From: Oxyruncus cristatus
Taxonomy: Eukaryota > Chordata > Aves > Passeriformes > Cotingidae
Assembly: GCA_013399855.1 (NCBI GenBank)
Contig: VXAY01004755.1
Coordinates: forward strand, 1,224,553-1,288,552
Direction: 5' to 3'
DNA length: 64,000 nt
This document shows positions 34,826-45,900 of this stretch, piece after piece. Numbering within the stretch: position 1 is the first letter of the stretch; each line of letters starts with the position of its first letter. The notes beneath the pieces are model-generated. The model ran no database searches. It was not told the origin of the DNA and saw only the letters and a list, made by a program, of their open reading frames with translations. The translations under genes were made by a program, and so were the position numbers.

Positions 34826-37800
34826 GCAAGCCTGATCCTGCAAGCTGCCCAAACCCCCAGGGCCACTGAAGCCAGTGGGTGTGGAAGGCATTTTGGACCT
34901 GGGAGGACTTGGATCCTACCCTAATTTTGTACAAGTTCAGGAATACAATTTTTAAGAGGACTGGCCAAATTTTGCTCTTCCTGTTATAGCAGAAGAAATT
35001 GTTATAACAAAGAGACTTACAGTAAAGTTGAATGGTCCTGAAAATGTGCCTCCATCTGTTCTGTAAAGGGACTGTGCTCCCCTCTGGAACTATCAACACA
35101 ATTGCAAAGTTATCGGAGCAATTCTGAAGCTGGGAACTGGTCCCCAGTGAAAGAAGGAACAAAATTTAGTTTTGAGCATAAAATTATCCTTCCAAAAAGC
35201 GGTGGCAACCCCCAGAGGGCAATGTGGTGGCTTCAGTGGTCATATGTCAGGAGGCAGCAGCTTTGGCTCGGGCTTGGTGCAAGTCCATGAGCCTTCAAAC
35301 GCAGACACACCCTCTCCCCCTCCACCAGCTTGATCAAAATGGGGTCTCCAGTACAAGGAAGGGGTTCACAGACCCGTGGTGCTCACAGAAGGTGGTGCCC
35401 AGTCTGCACCCACACCTCCACAGCCCCGTAAATCCCCACCTCTGGGGGAGAAGCTGCAGAGAGCAGCTGAGCAGGGCTGCAGGTTTGCTCCCTGTGATTG
35501 CAGGGGGAATTCACCCACCAAGGATTTCCCTTGCAGAACCAAGTCGGAGAGCGGGAGGGCGGCCCCGGAGCAACAGTCTCTTCCCAGCACAAGGCACTGT
35601 AAGTCCGTGTCCATTCCCAGGACCTGCCCTTGGCAAGCATCTGGCTGCACCTTTTGGCTGGGCTGGCAGGGCTGAGGGGGAGAAGGGAGGGATCTCCACA
35701 GGGAAGTGGCAGAGGGAGCCTGGTGGCAGCCGGGACGGGGTGGGAGGTGTCGCACACTGACAGCGAAGGGACTGCGGCAGCGATCACAGGCTGGACACAC
35801 GTTCATGCAGCTCCTGGCGCTTCCCATCTCCTCTCCTGCAGGAGCTGCGGTTCTCCTCACTCAGGACACAGCTGCAGGTTTGCTGGTCATGCACAGACAC
35901 GTTGACTCGGGGTGTGAACAGTCCCCTGGGGACACAGAGGCACAGGAGGGGACAGGGAGGGAGGACAGCCCAAACTCAGAGCCGTTTCTCTGGCCAGTAT
36001 GGGTGTGACGGGCTCAGTCCCTCACGTGTGACAAGCTCAGGCCTTCACAGCCACAGTTGTGGAGGTGACATCTCTGAGGCCACTCCTGATGGCAGACATC
36101 TCATTATTTTCCTGCTGTCTCTCATAAACAGAAGAACAACAAACTCCCAGGCCGTCCTTCTGGGGAGATGAAACACTTGAATTTCATCAACAACACAGGC
36201 ACCAGATAGCCTTGCACTGAAGGAGCAACTGATTTTTCCCTGCTAGTGGACACAGCAGGTTGGGAAAACAGAGAACCTTTTCCCAGGAGTTTTCAAGTCC
36301 ATATAACGCCTTTCCATGGACGACTGAAAGACCTATGAATTAAAATCTTTGCAGAAAACCCTTACTTCATAGTGTCTTGAAAAATCAAATCTCCTCTTTA
36401 GAGAAGAGTCTCTTCATTACCTGGGGAGCGAAGAGGAACAGACCTGCTCAAAAAGGGGGGTGTGAGGGGGGTGGATATCCACTGGGAGAGGGACTGGGAC
36501 ACTGGGTCAGGCTGGGTGTCCATCAGGTGCCCTTGGCACCGGAGCCCTGGGGGGCTGTGCAGGAGCTTGGATGGGCAGCAGGCACCTGGAGGTGACAGAT
36601 TTGTGAGCTGAGTGCCCAAGGGGCACAATCCCTCCACGTGTGACACCCCTGAGCAGCTCATCTGTGGCAGACCCCACCTCGCCCTCTGCATTTATTCATG
36701 CCAGAGACATTGTGGCGACACCCACACATCAGAAATGTCACCTGGAGATGAGCAGAGTCTAGACAACCGGTGGAAGAGCAACAGTTACGGAATAATAAAG
36801 CAGATCCACAAGTTTCTTTCCCCCTGTGCTGAGGGAGAAAATTAAGCTCGAGGGGAGTGCGAAGCCCCTGCAGGCAAAGGGGATGAAGGAGAGAAATTCA
36901 GACGTCTGAGACTGACTCAACAGAAAACAGTGAATCAAAATTCCCAGTGTGGCTTGTGAGGAGTGAGTGGTCCTATGCAGAGGGAGCAGAGGGGAGCACT
37001 GGGGGACATAAACTCCATGGACCTTCATGGCAGGGATGGTGTTTCTTCTCCTCCAGGGCCAGGCAGGGAGCACGGCCTTAAACCACGTTTATTACTTCCC
37101 TTCCAAAGGACTCTGAAGGACTCACCCACCCAGTGCCTGTTGAACGGGGGAGGGTTTTGCCATCTGCCTGGCACAGACCCCTTTGGAGACCCCACTGAAG
37201 GCAAGGCACACAGTTCCCTGCTGTGTTCACTGGCAGCTCAGGTGGAAGGGGGAGATGGAGGTGGCAAGTTTCGGGGGGCAGGAAAAGCAAGCCCGTTCAG
37301 CTCAGACACAGGATCCAGCAGCGATACGAATTCCAGGTGGGAGATGTTACAGCCATGCAGGCAGAAGGCAGGACAGGAGGAAACTACTGGCCAGCAACAC
37401 AGGGAGAGCTGGAAAGAGGATGAAGACAAGGGCATTTCTTTGGGCACTCCCTCTTCCTCAGGTTGTATTGCTCCTTCTCCCAAAGGAGGCCCAGGGCACA
37501 AAGCCCAGAGCCCAAACCGGATTTCCCCAAAGAAGAGGATGAGTTTGATTTTTTTTCTTTAGCTGTGTTTCTGCAGCCAGAGGGTCGGGGGGCAGGACCA
37601 GGCTCTGGGGCCTGGGAGCTGTCCCCACAAACAGTTCCTTTGCCCAGGAAGCAGCAAAGGGACCCAGCAAAGGGACCCCCATCCCACTGCCCGCCCTGGC
37701 ATTAGGGCACAACGCACAGAGGTGCACCCTGGGGGCTGCCCTTTGCCCTGCCCTGCCCTGCCTTCACCTCCAGGTCACGAAGTGCCCGGGGGGGAATGAC

Positions 37801-37867
37801 ACAAGCCTGGCCGTGCCCCTGGCTCCTGCCAGCCCGGCGAGCTCGGCTCTGGCCACACCGTGGCAGC

Positions 37868-37908
37868 ATTCGTTCGCATTTCACACCATTCGTTCGCATT
37901 TCACACCA
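37868..37908. repeat. Short tandem duplication
   Basis: The sequence ATTCGTTCGCATTTCACACC occurs twice back to back. Confidence 0.95.
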
Positions 37909-39966
37909 CCCTCTGCTGGCACCAGCAAAAACGAGGCCCGGACCTCAAATCCTCCCGGTGCCTGGGGGCCTTTCGCTCCCGGATTTTGGGCTGGAGTGTC
38001 CGCAAGCACTCCGGGAGGCGAAGCTGCAGAAGGCGGTCACAGCACCCGGGGATGTGGCCAGGCAGGAGGACGGAGAGGGCAGGAGGTCTCGGGTGAGGGT
38101 GGGAGTAACCGCACAGTCCGGGGCAGGGGAGCCAGCACGGCTTGTTCGGCGGGCTGGGAGAGCAGCAAACCTCCTGCAGCTGTTTTTGTTCTGACTTTGG
38201 CTTGGGGCAGACAATCTCAGCCCTCTGAAAGCGAGCTCACCAGTGCAGCTCCTGGACAAGGCCTCTGCCGTGGCCGGTGTTGGTGCTTCGCTCCGTGCAA
38301 GCCTCAGTGCACAGCTCAGCAGAGCAGGGGCAGGAGGAAAGGACCAGCACCTGCCACCTCAAAATGCCAACCTCCCCTCCCTGCCTCCAGCCAGAGCTGC
38401 AGCCACGTCCTGCTGTCCTCGTCCCGGCAATGAGGGAGGACAAACCTTCTCCGGGGTGCGGAAGAGAGAAGGAGGAAGGACACACAAGGTCACACGTGCT
38501 CTACCTTGCAGGCAGCTCTTCCCTGTTAAAGGGACTGAGACCTTTGTGTGTTAACAGCTTGCTTTTGGGGCCAGGCTTTTGCAGCAGGGCTGAGGTGTGA
38601 GGGTGTCAGAGCCCAGAATCACACAGCACCTTTGCAGCTGACCTCACCTCCCTTCTCACAGGAGATGTCCTGGCGGGGACAGCTCGTGCTCCTGCAGAGG
38701 GGACTGGTTCACCACAGGGATGCCACACGCGTTTCTCCTGGCAGAAGGTCACTCCACGCTGGCATTTTCTGCTCCCAAAGCTGTGGAAGTGGCCGGGGTC
38801 TGCTGTGCCAGAACTGCTCATGACGCTGTGCTAAGGTGGAGATGATGCTCTCCGGGGTTTCAAGAGTCCTTCACTGGTACATCCTCACAGAAGACCTGGA
38901 GCCTCCACAACCCTCCATGTGCTGCCTTCCAAATAAGCTTTGTAACAAGAGGTGCCTCCTGCAGCTGGAGTTGGAGATGCTTCTCTCCCATCCTCATGGC
39001 TTTCCAGGCTCACCTGGGAGAGGGTTCACAGCATGCAAAGCTCTGGAGTGCAGCCAGTGCCAATGTCTCCCACCAGCATCGTGGCTGCAGATCCCGGATC
39101 TCCCGTAAAACCCTCTGGAGAACTGCCACAAGCTTTTCCTTAGCATGCACATCAGCCTGTGTGTTCTGTGCTTGCCCCTCTGGGGGGGGGACTTTCATGC
39201 CAGCAAAAGTGGGGGCTGAGCAGAGGGAGAGGCTCACAGGGAACAGGGAGCAGAGAAAGGGGCAAACACAGCACAGAGCCCATTTAGGAGAAACCATGAC
39301 AGAGAAATCCTGACAAAAACAGACACATCTGTACCCAGGCTGCTCGGGGGTGAGCAAAAGTCACAGGCACGAGGGCACTGCACATCATCTGCCCCCAGCC
39401 TCGGGCATATGTACAAGTCCAAAGGAAAGCCATGAAAACAGGAGGATTCAGCCAAGCCCTGAGCTGGGGAAAGGGGGATCCTGGGGGGAACAACCCCCCC
39501 TGCTCTGGTCAAGCAACAAGACCAAGCCATTGCCCACCCCCTGCCACCTCTGCTCGCCCCCAAAAACACCAAAACCGCGGGTGATCACGAAGGTGGTGAT
39601 TTCATGCAGCTGCAAAGTGCCCTCGTGAGAAGGAGGGGAAATGTGGAGTTCTGTAAAGAGCCACTGCGGGTTACAAAGCCATCGTACTTCAGTGGGGAAA
39701 CCCAGGGAAGGGAAAAGGGGGTTGGGGGGGAGGGAAGAAATGGCCACAGGACAAGAGCAAGAGAAAGAGGAAGAAAAGGAAATAAAAATCATCGTCATCA
39801 TCATCAGGACACAACGACAGGACGAGAGACAGAGCGCTTTCCATGGGCAGTTCCCCGTGGAAAAGGAGCCACCGTGTCCGTGAAATACAAAACCCAGTGC
39901 CCTCCAGCTGGAGGGGGCAGCAGGTGCTGGGACTGGTTTGGCATCCCCTTGGGGCGGAGGGTCCAG

Positions 39967-39982
39967 TTAGGAGCAGAAAACC
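39967..39982 (-). CDS. NOS1: NOS1 exon 29 coding part (stop TAA 39967-39969)
   Basis: Only 16 coding bases: after acceptor TTTCCCTTGCAG the exon reads GGTTTTCTGCTCCTAA. With GA left from exon 28 this gives E-V-F-C-S-stop, close to mammalian EVFSS. A long pyrimidine tract precedes the acceptor. Too short for a gene finder; identified by phase and by the expected C-terminus. Confidence 0.88.
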
Positions 39983-42900
39983 CTGCAAGGGAAAGGGGAG
40001 AAAGGCCGGCCTTAGGGGGAGCAGTGAGGAGCACGGGGTCATCCCGACCGGGATCTGCCACAGGCAGGGATTTACAGAGCCCTTTGCAGCTGGGGGAGGT
40101 GGGCAAGAAGAGAACCTTTATCCCTCTCTCAGGTGCTCTGTGTACAGTGCAGACCCCAAAGTATGCGATGCCTTGGGAGAAGAATTCCCACCAAACCTCA
40201 GGCATGCTGGGAAACCCACTCTGGGAAGGGATTGCCCCCCAGGCTACCGAGGGCCAGGACAAGGAGCAAGATCCACTCAGCTGCCCATCCTTTATCCTAA
40301 ATAATCCTTCTGCTCAGCTAGGGAAAATCCCACCACGACAGAGCTGAGCAAATGGCAGGACATGGTAGAGCAGAAACAAACACGGCAAATGTCAAGACTT
40401 TTTACTTTGTCTGGTTGTTTTTACAACAGTGGGAAGAAAAATCCCTAGATCTTTCCTAACCCGGCATGGAGCAGCCTGGAGACCTCTCCCACCTGCTGCC
40501 TGGACACCTGGAGCCAGCCAGGTACCCCCCTGGAGCTGGGGACAGTCACCCCTTCCCACAGCTCTTTCCAGCCTGGAGGAAGGCAGCAGGCAGGGCTGTT
40601 TTCTTTGGCATTCCCCTTTGGGTAGGATGGTGTCTGAGCACTCGGTGCAGTAACCCAGGAAGCTGGGGGGGATTTGTCCTAGTGAGGTGACACCTATTTC
40701 AGAGACACTGCCAGGCAGCTCTGCTTCCAGTGCCAAAATCCGTGCCTTCCTCAGGGAGGTTTAGGAAGTTAAAGCTTCCTTCCTCATCCCTTCCCCGCCC
40801 CTTCCCCATCCTGCAGCCCACGCACTTGGGAGACCACTGCAGGGGTTAAAATCAACAAAGTCAACTCACTCATCCGTGTCTTTTTTGCTCTCCTCGATGA
40901 ACGCGATGGACTCGGATCTAAGGCGGTTCGTCACTTCGTACGTACGCAGGGTGACTCCAAAAATATCCTCGTGGTACCGGCTGTCATCCTGAGGGACAGG
41001 GTGGCAGAGGGGGAAAAAAGGAGCATTTGCAAACAGTCGGTGTTGTCGCAAGCTCTGGCGTGGTGGGGAGGTGCCAAACACACGGCAGAGGTCCTGGGGT
41101 CTGTCACGGGAGCGGGTTGGATCGCGGGGCAGAGGGGCGGGAATGAGCAGGGAGGGGAAACGACCTTGCCAAGGTCACAGTGTGGGGCAGCCCAGGAGCT
41201 GCTCCCCGTGTCAGATCTCCTCAGCTGCTGGCAGCCCAGGGACTGCCTGGTGTCAGGGGGACAAGCAGCCCAAAGCCAGCCCATGTACAACCAACTCTGG
41301 GCTCCCTCAGCTCCTGGGTGGAGTGGGGGGACATAGTTCAGAAGGGGTCACCCCATAGGAATCAGGCTGGATTATCCTCCTGGGGAGAAGCAGAGCCATT
41401 TGAGCATCCATCCCAGGGCCTGTGTCCCAAACTGAGCTCATCTGGGCTCCAGCTGCAACATCTGGTCAATGTGTTTGCCCAGGGCCATCATCCTGCCAGC
41501 CACGCAGATGGGGAGATTTGGACAGGGGCACCCACAAACTGCCCTGGGGGATGGGTGGCACGGAGGGACTCAGCAAGGTGGTCTGTGATGGAGGGACTGA
41601 GAACCAATCTTTGTTTGATGAAGGGACTTATCAAGGCGAACAAGCCCTGCCAGGGCTACCAAGGGTGCCCACAAGATTCTGTACCAGTGCCCAGCACAGC
41701 AGCAGCTCATCCCAGGAGCCCAGCGCGGGCTGAGGGGGCTGCAGGGCTCCTGCAGAGCAAAGAGACTTCCACTCTGCACCCAAACTTCTGGGAGATCACC
41801 CTCCTGACCTCACCCAGGCCTCGGCAGAGGGGGCAGGACCACAACACCTCCCGCTCTGGGTGCCCGTCACCTCGCACTGCCCGTTTGGCAGGAGCAGGCA
41901 GAGGGAGCAGGCAGCAGGAGCAGGCAGCAGGTGCAGTGCCAGCGGCAGGAGGCTGTGTGGGGTCTCAGGGCGCACACACCGCTCACCCTCAGCTTGCTGA
42001 TGAAGGCGCCTGCCTCCTCCACCGACAGCTGGCCCTGCTGCCTCACGATGCGCTGGATGGTCTTGAGGACGTCCCCGGCCATGGTGACATCCCCGCAGAC
42101 GTAGATGTGGCCTCCCTGCTCCTTCAGCGCTTTGAACACCGTTTGGGCCAGCTGCTCCTGCAACACGTCCTGCACGTATTTCTGAGGGAGGAGGAGGAGG
42201 AGGAGGGAGCTGGGATGGACTCCAGTTTCTCAGCCCTACCCGCCTGCAGGCTCTGTGTGCACCAGATGCCCTTGAGGCAGCAGTGCAAGGTGACACCTCT
42301 TTGGGGAACGGGTCTGAGCCTCACGGCACCCCAGGGATAGAAAAGAGATGGGGAAGGCAGCAGAGCATCGTCCTGCTCCTGCACATTCACACCTTCACCA
42401 TGTCTTTCCTGGCCAGGCCTGCTCAGGTGCCCGTGGGAATTCAGAGCAGACTTTGCGCTGGCTCTGGGCTCACCCACCAGGTGACATCCCAGACGGGCCT
42501 TTCCCCTCCCTCATCTGCTCCCAGCCGGTGAGGATGGCTGCAGCCCCCCAGGGCAAAGCCTGAGCAGCGTGGGCACACATTTGGGTGGTGCAGGGATGGG
42601 GCTGTGCCCTGGGAATGGGGCTGTGCCCTGGGAATGGGGCTGTGCCCTGGGAATGGGGCTGCCCCAGGAAGTGACGATCCTGCACACTTATGCGTGAGCT
42701 ACCGGGGCTGTGCCAAGGGACGGCAGCACCACTGTGTGCTGGCTGGCCATGGCAGCATCGCAGCAGTGCCCAGCACACACCTTTGGTTTGTCTGGCTCCC
42801 GGGAGTAGGCTGTGTACAGCTCTCTGAAGACACCTTGGGTTTTGGCAAAGAGCGTCTCCTCCTTGTAAATGTGGTCGATCCTGGACTGCCGGCAGCCAAA

Positions 42901-45900
42901 CACCAGGACCATGGGACAAGGCTTCAGCCCTGGGCGAGGATTGGAAGCAGTTAACCCAGGGATCACCGATCCCCAGCTTCTGCAAGCCACCTCCCTCCGG
43001 ACCTGCCAGCAGATCTGCTGGGACACCCCAGGCAGGAGACTGGACCCCTCCACCCCTCTGCCACCAGCCCAGGGATCCCAAGCAGTGCCTGGGATGAGGA
43101 GCAGGAGGAACCAGCGCTGACCCACCTTTGTGCTGGATCTCGAAAAGCCGCTGCTGCCAGAAGCTGCGGAAAGGGGCGATGCCGGTGCCGGGGCCGATGA
43201 GGATGCAGGGCACCTGGGGGTCCTGGGGCAGGTGGAACCCGGGGGCACTGCACACACCAAACACACCAGTTAAACCCAAGCTCCCTCCCCTGCCTCTGCC
43301 CACAGCGAGCTGAGACACCCCCCCCGGACAGGGAGGGGTAGAAAATGAGGTGAAATCCCGGAGAGCAACATTTTAGTGCAGAACTGCACCCAAGGGTTTT
43401 TGCTCACAAATCCAGCCCCGTTTTCTCTGGCCATGAGAAGAATTGAGGGCAGAGATGTCATCCTGCGAGGGGGCTCACTCCATCTTTCTCAGCCCCTGTG
43501 GAACACTTACCCTCTTACAAAGCAGGGCACCACTTCATCGGGCTGTATCCGGTTGAGCCAAGAGGAGCAGACTCCGTGGTGGATTGGTCCTTCTCCATCT
43601 GGGAGGGGAGGGAAGGAGGTCTGTACTTGCCACACCAGCCAACAACTCCAGTTGTCTTTTTTTCTAAAAGCCTCCCTGCCACATCCCGCATGAACACCTC
43701 ACTGAAACAGTCAGTATATCTCTGCACCCATTCCCCATGGACTTGGTAGAATTGGCACTTGGATCCCTCTGTGGAGCTGCCCAAGTTCACGCAGAACCTG
43801 GGAGAGTTGGGCCTCCACAATACTTAGGAACCCAACTCTTCTTTGGCCCTTTTTGGCAGGAGCAGCATCGTGCTGTGGTGCTCCCAGGCACAAGCCCTCC
43901 GTGGCAGCTCCACTGTCTTCCCTGTGTCCCACCTGCTGCAGGAGCACCAGGGTGTGTCCCTCTGCACCATCCCCAGGGCTGCTCGGGCAGGTACAGAAAT
44001 TTTCCTAGGGGCCATGTGGACTTTGGGGTGGGCAAACACGGCCCTACGTGGAGCTTGGATCATGCACCTAACCCAGAGGCGGCACCGCTGGGATAAAGTG
44101 CCACTTTATGGATGGCTGTTCCCCATAACGTGGCACAGCCGTGCCATGAGTTGAGGGAATCCAACAGCGAGAAAGGCTTTAAACAACATCTCTCTGCCAA
44201 AGGTTTCGTGGTGCTGCCCATGTGCTGAGGCTCCTGCCCTGCTCCCCACGGCACGGTACCTCTGGTGCGGTAGGAGACCACGGCCACGGTGAGATGGACC
44301 TCGCCCGGGTACATCTCTGGGGAGGAGCTGATGGAGTAGTAGCGTGGCTGGAGGAGGGGCAGCTGTGTGAGCAGCAGCGTGGAGGGCATCTGCACCGAGG
44401 GGAACTCCTCCAGCACCTCCACGACGGTGGGGTTCTTGGACCACTTCCACTCCTCGTACTCCTGCAGGCCCTGCAGCCAGGGAGAGAGGGAGGGAGGGAG
44501 GGAGGAGAGAGCTGCTGCATCCACCTCTTCCAAGCCAGGTGCCTACACTGATATCCCACCAGGTCGGTGGCAAGGGGTGGGTGGCAGTGAAGGCAGGCAG
44601 GAGGAGCCCTGGTGTCATGGGTGGAGACTCAGCCTCACCACAGTGTGGGATGAAGACGCCCTGGGGTTGTGATTGTCCCCCAGGGCCTTGGAGAACATGG
44701 GGCTTGGGGTCCTTACCTTGCTGAGGACCTGCAGACGTTTCTTCTCCGCCTCATTGGTGGCCAACAAAGCAAACTGCTGCAGCAGCAGGGGTGTGGGAGG
44801 GGTGGTGATGTCCAAATAGTACTTAAAAGCCTGGAAGATGGTGCAAGGTGGGACACGGTTCTCGTCTGTCCAGTTGCTGATGACACCTGCCAGGAGGGAA
44901 TGCAGCACAAGCGTGGGATCAGCACAAGGGCCAAGGTGGGCCAATCTTTGCTTTCATCCCCCATATCAGCTCTGGGATGGTGGATTACTGTTAACCAGCC
45001 CTGGTTATACTGTGCATGGATGTATCAGATTTATCCCTGAAACACAGTGTTGGGACGGTCCATCAACATCCCTTAACTCCTCTTTCCAGTCCTAGACATT
45101 GCTCTTTCTATGAAATATGAACACTTTTAATTTCCCCAAGGAATAGGGAAGCATCTTCCCCAGGGCCCTGCTCCCCCTTCAAACCCTTGCTCTGCATCCC
45201 AAGTGCGGACGAGCAATGGCTCTGGGCAGGGGAAGGTTGAAGGAGGTGCTCCCAATCCAGGAAAACACTGCAGCGAGGCGGGAAATGATTTCTCCTGGGG
45301 GCCACCCAGCACCCTGCGGAGCTGCTGCAGGAGCTGGGCACGGAGGAGAGAGGCCACCCGTACAGGAGGTGGCCCTGGTTACCTAGAGCCGTGCTCCTCT
45401 CCTCCAGCAGCTCCACCTTCACCAGCTGGTTGGCCGGAGGGGCATCTTCAAGCCTGTCGATCAGGGCACTGACCAAGTCCTCGTGGTTCCCTGGAAACAC
45501 CCCCAGGTGGTCCCCAGGCAGGTACTGCAGCTCCTGGTGTCCGTTGGTGTGCAGGCGCAGGAAGATCGTCAGGCGGCTACGGGGAAAGGAGGGAAAGCAG
45601 GGAGTGTTTTGGGGGAGGAAAGGAGGGAAAGCAGGGTGCGTTTTGGGGGAGGAAAGGAGGGAAAGCAGGGTGCGTTTTGGGGGAGGAAAGGAGGGAAAGC
45701 AGGGAGTATTTTGGGGGAGGAAAGGAGGGAAAGCAGGGTGCGTTTTGGGGGAGAAAGGAGGGAAAGCAGGGTGCGNNNNNNNNNNNNNNNNNNNNNNNNN
45801 NNNNNNNNNNNNNNNNNNNNNNNNNNNNNNNNNNNNNNNNNNNNNNNNNNNNNNNNNNNNNNNNNNNNNNNNNNNNNNNNNNNNNNNNNNNNNNNNNNNN

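Larger units (their letters stand above)
32480..39966 (-). other. NOS1: Probable NOS1 3' UTR and downstream sequence
   Basis: No protein-coding homology is seen in these 7.5 kb, and no CR1 copies were noticed, unlike the surrounding DNA. It includes a (CAG)10 tract in the sense of transcription (34795-34824), a duplicated 20-bp segment at 37868-37908, and a CpG-richer stretch around 37800-38150. The UTR assignment is inferred from distance to the stop codon and the known long NOS1 3' UTR of mammals. Confidence 0.45.

Noticed and set aside
34609..34866. Polyglutamine-containing frame from (CTG)10
   Set aside because: Only the microsatellite looks protein-like; flanking residues match nothing and the site lies in the probable NOS1 3' UTR.
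40864..40870. Apparent NOS1 stop codon right after DTDE
   Set aside because: The TGA overlaps a strong donor (GTGAGT), and a matching terminal exon with the expected VFxS end was found at 39967-39982.
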